32,790 nt of DNA from a virus, in the IMG/VR virus record IMGVR_UViG_3300031951_000737, positions 1 to 32,790 of that record, one strand, 5' to 3'. Shown piece by piece: positions 1 through 6,158 of the stretch. The notes beneath the pieces were generated by a model that saw only the letters and a program-made list of their open reading frames with translations, was not told where the DNA came from and did no database searches. The position numbers were made by a program, and so were the translations under genes. Every line of letters begins with the position of its first letter. Position 1 is the first letter of the stretch.

Positions 1-105
1 CTGTATAACTTATCCACAGTTTTTAAGTTATTCCCCTGTTTTGGCGGGTTATCCACAGGTTATCCACAGGTTTTATCCACAATCTATCCACAAAATATTT
101 TTTTT
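1..105. other. Putative replication origin: DnaA-box cluster with AT-rich flank
   Basis: Four exact copies of the consensus DnaA box TTATCCACA lie on the plus strand at 10-18, 49-57, 60-68 and 73-81, and a one-mismatch copy (CTATCCACA) at 84-92. The last four start 11, 13 and 11 bp apart, about one helical turn each, so they would present DnaA on one face. An A/T-only run follows at 92-104 and could be the unwinding element. Known: such arrays mark chromosomal and plasmid origins that use host DnaA. Inferred: this is the phage origin or a DnaA-binding control region. No gene occupies 1-151. Confidence 0.72.
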
Positions 106-151
106 GTTGCATCATGCTTAGTTGATAACGTCTGGTCATAGCTTGTACCTA

Positions 152-577
152 TTACCTTGTCATATTGGCACATATACGGATGTAGTCATCACCAGTGTAT
201 TCAGTGATGCCATGCGCTGTGTAATGTAGGTATTTGCCTTTGTTCTCGTCTTGCGTCTTTAGTGTGTGGCAGGCAGTACATAAGGATTGGAATAGGTTTA
301 CTTTGAATGCATCCGCATCTCTACGGTGAGGGAACACATGGTCAACCACATTTGCAGCCGTAATTCTATTTTCACTTTGACATCGAGCGCATAACGGATT
401 TTTGCTTAGTTGCCTTGCACGAATGTTAGCCCATGCCTTTTGACCGTATAGCTTACTGTTAGCTTTACCCTTGTCTGTAGTACCACCGCCATGCTCAACG
501 CAATAGGCAGAACGATTGGTCTTAGGGTTGCGACATTGATACTCTTTGCATTCAGTGTTTAGTGGTGCGGTTGGCAT
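152..577 (-). CDS. HNH endonuclease
   Basis: A 141-aa HNH nuclease. An N-terminal Cys/His cluster (C10, C15, C26, H29) may bind zinc. The HNH core follows: C63-x2-C66, D79-H80, N94, and C100-x2-C103-H104, which gives the H/N/H catalytic residues and a four-cysteine structural zinc site. Phage HNH proteins of this type often sit beside the terminase and assist genome cleavage in HK97-like phages. Here it would be immediately upstream of the methyltransferase-terminase block if the window ends are joined. ATG at 577 has only a weak AAGATAAC-like ribosome site. A packaging role is inferred from position; a homing-type HNH is the alternative. Confidence 0.88.
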   Translation of the reverse strand: MPTAPLNTECKEYQCRNPKTNRSAYCVEHGGGTTDKGKANSKLYGQKAWANIRARQLSKNPLCARCQSENRITAANVVDHVFPHRRDADAFKVNLFQSLCTACHTLKTQDENKGKYLHYTAHGITEYTGDDYIRICANMTR

Positions 578-801
578 ATTGTTATCTTGTAATAGGTTGT
601 TGGTGATCGGTGCTTATCTCCGACATATGAAGTGTCCCATACAGTGTTTGCATCGGCTGGGTTTACCGACTTGCAATTCATGCCCACTGATAAAGCTGCG
701 TATCAGCCTACGCATCCACCAACACGACTGAAGACTAAGATTACAACTGCTTGCGCAAGCTTTCAGGACTTGCCAGTACTCAATCTTCATGCGTCTTGGT
801 G
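578..801 (-). other. 224-bp intergenic region with several hairpins
   Basis: No convincing gene lies here, although the flanking genes are tightly packed. Read on the minus strand it holds a perfect 12-bp palindrome GCTTGCGCAAGC (749-760), a 6-bp hairpin TGCGTA-TCAGCC-TACGCA (plus-strand sequence, 697-714) and the hairpin motif listed separately at 607-623. The words GGATGC, ATGCGTAG and CGGAGATNAGCACCG recur in the intergenic region 6569-6666. This looks like a structured RNA or leader element upstream of the HNH gene. Its function is unknown. Confidence 0.4.
607..623 (-). other. Conserved hairpin motif, copy 1
   Basis: On the minus strand TCGG-AGATAAGCA-CCGA forms a 4-bp stem with a 9-nt loop. 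Copy 2 at 6607-6623 (plus strand) is CCGG-AGATCAGCA-CCGG. The outer pair changes from T-A to C-G while the rest of the stem and eight of nine loop bases are kept, as expected for a folded RNA. Both copies are in the sense orientation of the adjacent genes. Confidence 0.42.
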
Positions 802-1011
802 CTACTTAGTTACTCCACGCCATTCAAGCGTTTGAAAGAAACTGTCATCATCCCACGATAATTCTTGTGCTTTATCGGGCGTGAATGCCATTTGCTTCCA
901 TGCTTTGCCTGTCCAATAACTGTAATGGCTAAAGCCGTATGATGAACGCCTTTCATATACGCCAATTCGAGTGGGCTTAACTTTCCCACTATACCAATCT
1001 GTAAGTGTCAT
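802..1011 (-). CDS. Small phage protein of unknown function
   Basis: A 69-aa protein starting MTLTDWYSG and rich in aromatic residues (W, Y, F), with a central YERR...YSYWTGKAW segment. Proteins of this pattern (Trp-Tyr-rich, 'PxRxGVYER...YWDGK') are common in phage early regions, but I know no function for them. A longer reading from 1077 exists, but its extra 22 residues lie over the tail of the upstream gene, so I prefer ATG 1011. The ribosome site there is weak. It is likely translated with the leftward operon. Confidence 0.6.
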   Translation of the reverse strand: MTLTDWYSGKVKPTRIGVYERRSSYGFSHYSYWTGKAWKQMAFTPDKAQELSWDDDSFFQTLEWRGVTK

Positions 1012-1036
1012 ATCTTGTCTTGTCTTATATTGTATT

Positions 1037-1288
1037 TTATTCAGTAGTTGGTTCTTCAGTTGTTGCAATAGGTTCATTGACCACCTGTGCAGGTTGACTA
1101 TTCTTTAATTGCATTAGGTTGTTTAATTGCTCCAATGCAACATATTCAGCCGTATCTGGTTTGGCTTTCTTTAATGCGGCAGCAACTTCTTTAGCGTCTA
1201 GCGTGTTTATGTATCCGGCAGCCGCTTGTGCTAATGATTGATAAGTGGTTGTTAAATGCTCAATAGCATCATCTAATTGTTTGCTCAT
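1037..1288 (-). CDS. Hypothetical helical phage protein
   Basis: An 83-aa protein, predicted mostly helical for residues 1-65, with a Thr/Glu/Pro-rich acidic tail. ATG 1288 has a good ribosome site (AAGGAATAATT then ATG). It lies 9 nt downstream of the ferritin-like gene and is probably cotranscribed with it. I do not recognise the family. Confidence 0.65.
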   Translation of the reverse strand: MSKQLDDAIEHLTTTYQSLAQAAAGYINTLDAKEVAAALKKAKPDTAEYVALEQLNNLMQLKNSQPAQVVNEPIATTEEPTTE

Positions 1289-1297
1289 AATTATTCC

Positions 1298-1699
1298 TTA
1301 TTTAAATCTGCGTAGTTTGTACATTGTTGAGTCGATCAAATCAGCAATCGCATCAACTAAATTTTGAATTTCTGGGTCAGTACCGAACAATGCACGACCT
1401 TCTGTTAATTCCATGCTTAAATATTCCATGTAAGCAAGTGGTGTCATTTGCTCATATGATTCCGATTCAATTGGGAAATCACGCAATATGATTGTTGTCT
1501 TGCCTTGATATGCTTCAATTACATCATCAATCAAATCAGGAATGTCGCTGTAATACATTCCTAATGCTTGATGTGCAGCATAGGATTCTGTTTGCCAATG
1601 CATAATGTGAGTAACTGTTGCGCTATGCAGCAAACACATTACCAAATCGGTTAGCATTTCTTTTTCTTCAGCTTCTTTAGCAATTTTGTATGTAACCAT
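1298..1699 (-). CDS. Ferritin/Dps-like helical phage protein
   Basis: A 133-aa all-helical protein. Residues 25-66 contain H25, H31, H34-W35, H43, D52, D55, D58-D59 and E62. The arrangement HW...H...D..D..E resembles the ferroxidase half-site helices of Dps proteins, and the segment HWQTESYAAHQALG...EAYQGK matches a family of phage proteins annotated as DUF5856, from memory. Seen: the helix pattern and metal-type residues. Inferred: a four-helix ferritin-like fold that may bind metal or protect DNA; an enzymatic role is not shown. The ribosome site AAAGGATTGAT precedes ATG 1699. Confidence 0.6.
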   Translation of the reverse strand: MVTYKIAKEAEEKEMLTDLVMCLLHSATVTHIMHWQTESYAAHQALGMYYSDIPDLIDDVIEAYQGKTTIILRDFPIESESYEQMTPLAYMEYLSMELTEGRALFGTDPEIQNLVDAIADLIDSTMYKLRRFK

Positions 1700-1700
1700 A

Positions 1701-1991
1701 TCAATCCTTTGTTTGATTCAGTATTTCAAGCCATGCTGATTCAGGCGAATTTACCACAGCAACTTGCCCTTTCCAATCATAATGCCAAATGCGTTGTTCA
1801 GGCGTTAAATTTTGCGCTGATAATGGTTTTGCACCATCTTTTAATTCTAAAAGTACGTTTTTGCCCTTGTAACCACAGACTAAATCGGGAAAACCTTTGC
1901 CTGTCGCACTTGTAATGCTCACAGACACGCCTTTATCACGCAAAAATCGCACAATTTGCTTCTGGTTGTCATCTATTCGGGCGATTCTCAT
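1701..1991 (-). CDS. PD-(D/E)xK (VRR-NUC-like) nuclease
   Basis: A 96-aa nuclease. The catalytic signature is clear: GKGFPDLVCG with P35-D36, then VLLELKDG with E49-L-K51, giving the PD...ExK core. The later segment LTPEQRIWH...W.G.V.VV matches the small stand-alone nucleases in phage replication regions, often named VRR-NUC or Holliday-junction-resolvase-like. A role in DNA recombination or branch resolution is likely given the neighbouring helicase loader and the ERF/SSB genes across the control region. ATG 1991 follows AAGGATAAAATGGT. It overlaps the upstream Cys-rich gene by 23 nt. Confidence 0.8.
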   Translation of the reverse strand: MRIARIDDNQKQIVRFLRDKGVSVSITSATGKGFPDLVCGYKGKNVLLELKDGAKPLSAQNLTPEQRIWHYDWKGQVAVVNSPESAWLEILNQTKD

Positions 1992-2169
1992 ACCATTTTA
2001 TCCTTTTTTCGATCTTTTCCTGTGCCGTTTCTAAGTACATTTGGCAGGCGTGATCTTTCATTAATGCGTAAAACGTAGCATATCTTTCTTTTTTGCATCT
2101 ACCTAATCCAACCTGTGCATGGCTAGGATAATCCTTAATTGCTATGTGTTCGCATTTAATACACTTCAT
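1969..2169 (-). CDS. Small Cys-containing phage protein
   Basis: A 66-aa basic protein with C3-x2-C6 near the start, C25 and C42, compatible with one zinc site. The opening MKCIKCEH followed by GLGRCKKER resembles a widespread family of small phage proteins next to helicase loaders and nucleases. No function is known to me. It overlaps the upstream loader gene by 14 nt and the downstream nuclease by 23 nt, suggesting coupled translation rather than an independent ribosome site, which I do not see. Confidence 0.65.
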   Translation of the reverse strand: MKCIKCEHIAIKDYPSHAQVGLGRCKKERYATFYALMKDHACQMYLETAQEKIEKRIKWYENRPNR

Positions 2170-2845
2170 TTTTCATTGCATCTTTCGCCATACTTAATTG
2201 TATGTGAGTCAATGTTTTATCGCCATCTTTTTCACGTTGCAATATTACCTTTGCCCATCGCTTATGATCGGTCTTTGATTCTTGCTTTTTTATGATCTGT
2301 GTTTCTGCCAGATACTTATCGGCAATATCCTTTGTGGCTTGCGTAGCAGGCGCAGGCAAGGCGATCTGTGCTTTGGGTATATCAGACCATTGACCCTTAT
2401 TTATTTCCTCGTCTAATGCCCTTTCCCATCGCGCTTTGATGTTGCTATACGTCTGGTTCTTCAAATCAAATGAACCAATTTTTACCGATGCCCAAAATAT
2501 AGCCGGATGTGACCATTCGCCTAACTCGCCTTTTTCCCGCGCTATAACACCGTTTAATGCTTCATAGTAAGCAGCAACAGAATCAATATCTGTACGGCAT
2601 AGCTTTATGAATTGCGGCAATGTAGGGCAATATTCTTGATTAACTAATGAGTTTGCACCTTTTGCAATTTCATCACGCGATAGCTTAGACAATTCCTGTG
2701 TCCATACTGCCTTCACATGGTTAATATCTGAATCACCCCACATCAATTTAAATTTGCTGCCATAAAAATTAGCCATCTTTATAAATAGGGCATCAATCCA
2801 TGATGTCGGGATTTGATTATTCTGCATCGATTGTAAATTGCTCAT
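2156..2845 (-). CDS. Lambda P-like replicative helicase loader
   Basis: A 229-aa protein resembling the Replication-P family. The N-terminal half has W-DALF-KM---YG-KF--MW, then VKAVW..EL..L...EI..G...L and CPTLPQFIKLCR, the usual pattern of P-like loaders. The C-terminal half is charged and helical. P-like proteins bring the host DnaB helicase to the phage origin in complex with the initiator. The neighbour just upstream is the DUF1376 replication protein, matching an O/P-type pair. I chose ATG 2845 because AAGGG lies 10 nt before it; ATG 2863 lacks a ribosome site. It overlaps the upstream gene by 29 nt. Confidence 0.78.
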   Translation of the reverse strand: MSNLQSMQNNQIPTSWIDALFIKMANFYGSKFKLMWGDSDINHVKAVWTQELSKLSRDEIAKGANSLVNQEYCPTLPQFIKLCRTDIDSVAAYYEALNGVIAREKGELGEWSHPAIFWASVKIGSFDLKNQTYSNIKARWERALDEEINKGQWSDIPKAQIALPAPATQATKDIADKYLAETQIIKKQESKTDHKRWAKVILQREKDGDKTLTHIQLSMAKDAMKNEVY

Positions 2846-3569
2846 CTTTAACGCCCTTTCCATAAATTTGTTCGTAAAATTCCCTTGTCTTTCTTTCTTT
2901 ATCTGTTTCTACAGGTTTAGATTCAGTAATTTCATCATCCCAACATTTCTGATTAAGCCATGTTGCCGGATGTTTTCTATATTTCTTGTCAGGCGTGTTT
3001 CTCACATAAGCATGAACGGCATGAAGTATTGTTGAAAGCAAAACATCATCAACCCCAATTTGCTTCCATGCCTTTTGCGCTAGTGGTTTTGATTTTTTGT
3101 GATCGTATGCAGACCAAAAATCCTCAAAGCCTAAAAGACTATCTTTATTATTATTCTTTATTCCTAATTCTTTATTATTAATTCTTAATTCTTTATTAGT
3201 TATTAGGGTTATGTCTGGGTTATCAGAAATAACCGACTGGGTTTCTTTTGCTTTCTTTGGTCTGCCGCCCTTTTTACCATTGTTTTTATTGGTATTTCCT
3301 TTGGCGTGATACTCGATTATTTTAGTATCGCAATGCTTTTGATGCCAACCATCATCATGCAATTCAAAAAACTCATTAAGAATTTGCACAACTATTTCAC
3401 TATATTCTGTGAGTCTTAACCTACGAATAACCGATTGGGTTTCTGTTGGGATAGGTGATTCTGTATCGTAATAAAAATTTATAAGCCGGAAATAAACCGC
3501 TTCTTCTATTAACGATAAATGGGAAGTATGAAGATGCCAAACGGCAATCTCAAATTTGTAATAATGCAT
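2817..3569 (-). CDS. DUF1376-containing replication protein (O-like)
   Basis: A 250-aa protein. Residues 1-90 form a DUF1376 domain (YYKFEIAVWHLHTSHLSLIEEAVYFRL core), a winged-helix-like module in phage replication proteins. Residues 91-145 are a basic low-complexity linker (KKGGRPKKAK, then the repeats NKELRIN, NKELGIK). Residues 146-225 carry the conserved tail FEDFWSAY...A.KAW..I...HPATWLN...W. Inferred role: origin binding and recruitment of the P-like loader encoded next. ATG 3569 has a good site (AAGGTAAAA). The linker DNA itself carries 21-nt repeats that could be iterons. Confidence 0.8.
   Translation of the reverse strand: MHYYKFEIAVWHLHTSHLSLIEEAVYFRLINFYYDTESPIPTETQSVIRRLRLTEYSEIVVQILNEFFELHDDGWHQKHCDTKIIEYHAKGNTNKNNGKKGGRPKKAKETQSVISDNPDITLITNKELRINNKELGIKNNNKDSLLGFEDFWSAYDHKKSKPLAQKAWKQIGVDDVLLSTILHAVHAYVRNTPDKKYRKHPATWLNQKCWDDEITESKPVETDKERKTREFYEQIYGKGVKDEQFTIDAE
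3135..3197. repeat. Three imperfect 21-bp tandem repeats in the initiator gene
   Basis: The AT-rich stretch coding for NKELRIN-NKELGIK-NNNKDSL holds three imperfect 21-bp units. The 13-mer TAATTCTTTATTA occurs exactly at 3165-3177 and 3186-3198, and a close variant at 3151-3163. A 21-bp step is two helical turns. Lambda keeps its origin iterons inside gene O, so these could be initiator-binding sites. A simple low-complexity linker is the alternative. Confidence 0.45.
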
Positions 3570-3672
3570 TTTTACCTTTTATCACAGGTTAGTTATCACA
3601 GAATAAAATCAGGCAGGGCGGTGATAAATCGCCTTTTCGGGTTGCACTCCCTAGCCTTCATCGCTAATTATA
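3570..3672 (-). promoter_or_regulatory. Leader of the replication genes with CTGTGATAA repeats
   Basis: A 103-bp gap. On the plus strand TTATCACAG occurs at 3579-3587 and 3593-3601 (14-bp step), with an inverted partial copy GTGATAA at 3621-3627. Together they are a candidate binding site for a regulator or the initiator. A short stem GGCGGT-GATAA-ATCGCC (3618-3634, plus strand) precedes TTTT. I see no clear -35/-10 pair. Confidence 0.35.
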
Positions 3673-3972
3673 TCAAGCAACAACAAGAATGCCTAATTGC
3701 AGCATGGCTAAAATTGTTCTTTCAAACCCTTGTTGCCAATAAAAATACTTATCTTCTTTGCTCATCTTGCCTTGATCTATTTCATAATGGCAAGCACTAC
3801 AAGCCCATGCTATATAACAATCATGCGCTTTAATTCCCATGCCTTTACCATGCAACAATTGGTTGCTATGGGCAGCCACAACAGTATCATTGTTGCCATT
3901 GCATACATTAGGAATTTGAACCGTACATGATTGCCCTTTTGCGGCATTTAATAATCGCTTACTGCGAAACAT
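3673..3972 (-). CDS. DUF1364 family protein (nuclease-like)
   Basis: A 99-aa protein starting MFRSKRLLNAAKGQSC. The pattern C-x(7)-CNGN--TVVAAHSN...HGKGMG-KAHD--IAWACSACHYEIDQG is that of the phage DUF1364 family, which has paired cysteines and histidines (CNGN, AHS, HD, CSACH) like a compact HNH/zinc nuclease fold. Function is unproven; a recombination or nuclease role is often suggested. ATG 4005 is possible, but family members begin near MFRSK, and ATG 3972 gives the same 14-nt overlap with the upstream gene seen elsewhere in this genome. Neither start has a strong ribosome site. Confidence 0.72.
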   Translation of the reverse strand: MFRSKRLLNAAKGQSCTVQIPNVCNGNNDTVVAAHSNQLLHGKGMGIKAHDCYIAWACSACHYEIDQGKMSKEDKYFYWQQGFERTILAMLQLGILVVA

Positions 3973-4192
3973 TGGCACGAATAAATCCGGCAATGGTTCT
4001 ATCATGCTGATCGTCTAGCAGTGATTCCATCTTAATTGCACCATCGCTACCAAATTCAATTGCCGCCGCCGTAGCAAACGTAATTTTCTTTTTGCCAGTA
4101 CGCAGGCGCGATATTTCAGGTGGGCTTATACCTGATTTATCTGCCAATTTTTTAGCTGCGCCATGCTCTTTAAGAAATTCATTTAAATCCAT
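3959..4192 (-). CDS. YdaS/Cro-like helix-turn-helix regulator
   Basis: A 77-aa DNA-binding protein: MDLNEFLKEHGAAKKLADKSGISPPEISRLRTGKKKITFATAAAIE. The HTH spans about residues 12-34 (AAKKLADKSGISPPEISRLRTG). It matches YdaS/Cro-type regulators, which sit beside phage control regions and bind short palindromes as dimers. ATG 4192 is chosen because GAGAGG lies 8 nt upstream; ATG 4198 and 4231 are too close to it or upstream of it. It may act at the palindromes in 4551-4743, which is inference. No separate CI-like repressor is visible. Confidence 0.75.
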   Translation of the reverse strand: MDLNEFLKEHGAAKKLADKSGISPPEISRLRTGKKKITFATAAAIEFGSDGAIKMESLLDDQHDRTIAGFIRANVSQ

Positions 4193-4550
4193 TTTCATAC
4201 CCTCTCTTGTTTCTAAAAAGTTTAGCTTCATAGCCCTTCATTTCAGGCGTAAACACATTTCGATATGCAGGTTGCACTACTTCTTTAGGTTTGTAATTAC
4301 TGTCCATCTTTAACACCGCGTTTATGTGTGCGGCAACATCTAATGTCACTTTGTACTTATCGCCCATCATGTACAAATAGCCCGCATCTAAGGCACTGTT
4401 AAAAAATTTGTTCATTTCCGATGGTGTGCCGCGACTACTAATATTGCCTATTTCGTCTAAAACTTCTTTGTAAGTAGCACCGCCCAATTCATAGATACAT
4501 TCAAGCAAAGTAAACATTTTCATGGTTCTTCTAGGCATAATTCTTGACAT
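4179..4550 (-). CDS. Putative winged-helix regulator, first leftward gene
   Basis: A 123-aa protein and the first gene left of the control region. Residues 10-75 (MKMFTLLECIYELGGATYKEVLDEIG...GTPSEMNKFFNSALDAGYLYMMGDKYKVT) read like a winged-helix domain: helices, a Thr-Tyr-Lys-Glu recognition-type helix, then a beta hairpin. The C-terminal 45 residues are basic. ATG 4550 has a strong site (AAGGAAACAAT). It overlaps the HTH gene by 14 nt, so the two probably form a regulatory pair. The domain call is by eye. Confidence 0.55.
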   Translation of the reverse strand: MSRIMPRRTMKMFTLLECIYELGGATYKEVLDEIGNISSRGTPSEMNKFFNSALDAGYLYMMGDKYKVTLDVAAHINAVLKMDSNYKPKEVVQPAYRNVFTPEMKGYEAKLFRNKRGYENGFK

Positions 4551-4743
4551 ATTGTTTCCTTTTCATCAATTAAAAAATGGTTCAAAGGCAATTATTGTGC
4601 ATTTTCCATCAAAAAAGCAAGTATTTTGTGAAATTTAAATAAATGTACAAAATTAATCAAATAATGCTTGCACAACCCACAATTATCGATTATTGTTCTT
4701 ACATACCGCAGCGATTTAGCGGGTTCAATGTGAAGGAAATAAA
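4551..4743. promoter_or_regulatory. Divergent early control region
   Basis: A 193-bp AT-rich gap between diverging operons. For the plus strand a weak promoter is possible: TTGCAC (4668-4673), 17 bp, TATTGT (4691-4696). For the minus strand TTGCTT, 18 bp, AATAAT is possible (within about 4592-4621). Two symmetric elements are present: 4679-4696, overlapping the plus -10, and ATTTTGT/ACAAAAT arms at 4623-4629 and 4647-4653. The plus-strand leader ends TTCAATGTGAAGGAAAT, almost repeated before the gene at 6667. The promoters are tentative; the bidirectional role follows from gene orientation. Confidence 0.6.
4679..4696. promoter_or_regulatory. Operator-like palindrome
   Basis: ACAATTATCGATTATTGT has ACAAT/ATTGT arms around a central ATCGAT; 16 of 18 positions are symmetric. 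It overlaps the proposed -10 of the rightward early promoter, where a repressor would block RNA polymerase. It is a candidate site for the YdaS/Cro-like protein encoded at 3959-4192. Confidence 0.45.
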
Positions 4744-5013
4744 ATGCAAATCATCCCAATTCAAATGTCCGGCAGCTACAGAACTGGCACATTATCCAAA
4801 TACACCAAGCAGCAAATTATCGATATTTTAGGTTTTGAACCTAACTATGAAGATGACCCCGACAAAGTAGTCAACTCATGGGCTTTTATGGTTGACGGTT
4901 GCGAATGCGCTATTTGGGATTACAAGGGCAGCCACCATTACAACATTTGGTCAACTTATGACCCGCACAATGTTCTTGGCAACCTTTTCAAACTGGAGAA
5001 ATTCCCATGCTAA
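4744..5013 (+). CDS. Hypothetical early protein, first gene of the rightward operon
   Basis: An 89-aa acidic protein with many aromatic residues and the motif DGCECAIWDYKGSHHYNIWSTYD. It begins right after the shared leader GTGAAGGAAATAAA, which gives a strong ribosome site. As the first gene after the divergent control region it should be expressed earliest. I do not recognise the family, and no membrane or nucleic-acid motif is seen. Confidence 0.75.
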   Translation: MQIIPIQMSGSYRTGTLSKYTKQQIIDILGFEPNYEDDPDKVVNSWAFMVDGCECAIWDYKGSHHYNIWSTYDPHNVLGNLFKLEKFPC

Positions 5014-5117
5014 ACAAATTACTTAATCCTAACGATTGGTTGGCGCAGCACCCTAAAGTTTTGTTTGCAGTAATTGCTTTATGTTTTTTAATCGTTGCTT
5101 ATTTTGAAGGAAATTAA
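5007..5117 (+). CDS. 36-aa single-helix membrane peptide
   Basis: A 36-aa ORF starting at ATG 5007 and overlapping the upstream stop by 7 nt. Residues 1-17 are polar (MLNKLLNPNDWLAQHPK); residues 18-33 are a hydrophobic helix (VLFAVIALCFLIVAYF), followed by EGN. The stop lies against the next start, and the ribosome site of that gene (GAAGGAAA) is inside this ORF. Tight packing and a clean membrane helix support a real gene. Its role is unknown; early phage membrane peptides sometimes affect host envelope or superinfection. Confidence 0.55.
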   Translation: MLNKLLNPNDWLAQHPKVLFAVIALCFLIVAYFEGN

Positions 5118-5336
5118 ATGAAAGCATTTCCAACAAGTACAGACAATGGTCATTCAGAAAATCAAGATGGAATGGATTTGCGTGATTATTTTGCATCTGC
5201 AGCAATGCAAGCAATTATTCAAAATTCAGATGGGAAAAGCATTTCTGTAATGGAAGTAGATTTGTGGATTGGGAATTATTCTTACACAGTAGCAGACGCA
5301 ATGATGGAAGCAAGGAAAACAACAATGGGAGATTAA
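5118..5336 (+). CDS. Small conserved phage early protein
   Basis: A 72-aa protein: MKAFPTSTDNGHSENQDGMDLRDYFASAAMQAI...YTVADAMMEAR. The GM-LRDYFA-AMQ...ADAM--AR frame is a very common phage early-region protein of unknown role. A strong GAAGGAAATTAA site precedes ATG 5118, which directly follows the stop of the membrane peptide. Confidence 0.75.
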   Translation: MKAFPTSTDNGHSENQDGMDLRDYFASAAMQAIIQNSDGKSISVMEVDLWIGNYSYTVADAMMEARKTTMGD

Positions 5337-5340
5337 AAAT

Positions 5341-5541
5341 ATGGCATCAAAATCGAGTGAATTTATTTGGACAGGAGCATCTACCGATATAACAATTAGA
5401 TGGAAGTTGTTATATGGTTGGATACCACCATCGGAAAACCCTGAAATACAAAAAAAGTGGGCAGAAGTTAGAACGTTAAGCATCAAAGGTATTGAAAGTT
5501 TGAAAGACCCTAACAAAATCAAAGTGAAGGAAAATACATGA
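5341..5541 (+). CDS. Hypothetical early protein upstream of erf
   Basis: A 66-aa basic protein with Trp-rich beta-like segments (FIWTGASTDITIRWKLLYGWIPP). It starts 4 nt after the previous gene, with GGGAG about 10 nt before ATG 5341, and ends in an ATGA overlap with the ERF gene, so translation is probably coupled. The family is not recognised. Confidence 0.65.
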   Translation: MASKSSEFIWTGASTDITIRWKLLYGWIPPSENPEIQKKWAEVRTLSIKGIESLKDPNKIKVKENT

Positions 5542-6158
5542 AAATCCACGCAGCATTTGTAAAAGCCCAAAGCCAATTTGGTGCAGCACTTAAAACATCT
5601 ACCAACCCGCATTTCCGCAGTCGCTATGCTGATTTGTACGCCTGCATTGAAGCAGTAATAGACGCATTAAACGCAAACGGCATTGCGCTTATGCAACAAA
5701 CATTTGAGTGCGAATCAGGCGTTATGGTTGAAACTATATTTATACATGAATCAGGTGAAACTCTATCGTCTGGAAAATTCCATGTGCCTGCAACCAAGCA
5801 TGATGCGCAGGGATATGGTTCGGCATTAACGTATGCCCGCCGCTATAGCTTAATGTGTGCCACTGGTTTAGCACCAACCGATGATGATGGTAATGCAGCA
5901 ACCAAATCTGCGCCTAAACCTGCGGCAGCTAAATCGGTGACGCAAGATGTATTCGATAAACTATCTACCGCAGACCAAGAACAAATCCGCAGCTTTGCAG
6001 TTGAAGTAATTGCTATGGCAGCAAAAGATGACATTGCGGGATGTGTCGAATATGTAAAAAGTTTGGAATTGGATGCTGATTGGACAAGTGCTTTATGGTC
6101 GCAATTAGATTCAAAAATTCGTAGCGCAATCAAAAAATATAAAGAGGAAAATAAATAA
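5538..6158 (+). CDS. ERF-type single-strand annealing recombinase
   Basis: A 206-aa protein of the ERF family. The N-terminal 125 residues hold the family hallmarks: [11 protein letters not shown] near 23-33, [18 protein letters not shown], and [17 protein letters not shown] followed by [12 protein letters not shown] (about 93-125). The C-terminal 80 residues are more variable and helical. ERF proteins anneal complementary single strands in phage homologous recombination and help circularise or concatenate genomes. The next gene is SSB (TAATG overlap), the usual partner. The start overlaps the upstream stop as ATGA, with AAGGAAAATAC as ribosome site. Confidence 0.93.
   Translation: MKIHAAFVKAQSQFGAALKTSTNPHFRSRYADLYACIEAVIDALNANGIALMQQTFECESGVMVETIFIHESGETLSSGKFHVPATKHDAQGYGSALTYARRYSLMCATGLAPTDDDGNAATKSAPKPAAAKSVTQDVFDKLSTADQEQIRSFAVEVIAMAAKDDIAGCVEYVKSLELDADWTSALWSQLDSKIRSAIKKYKEENK

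Noticed and set aside
4643-4831. Open frame of 62 codons across the control region
   Set aside because: No ribosome site; it runs over the operator-like palindrome and into the better-supported gene at 4744 in another frame.
5226-5612. 128-codon minus-strand frame
   Set aside because: Antisense to three early genes; hydrophobic, Cys/Phe-rich composition typical of shadow frames.
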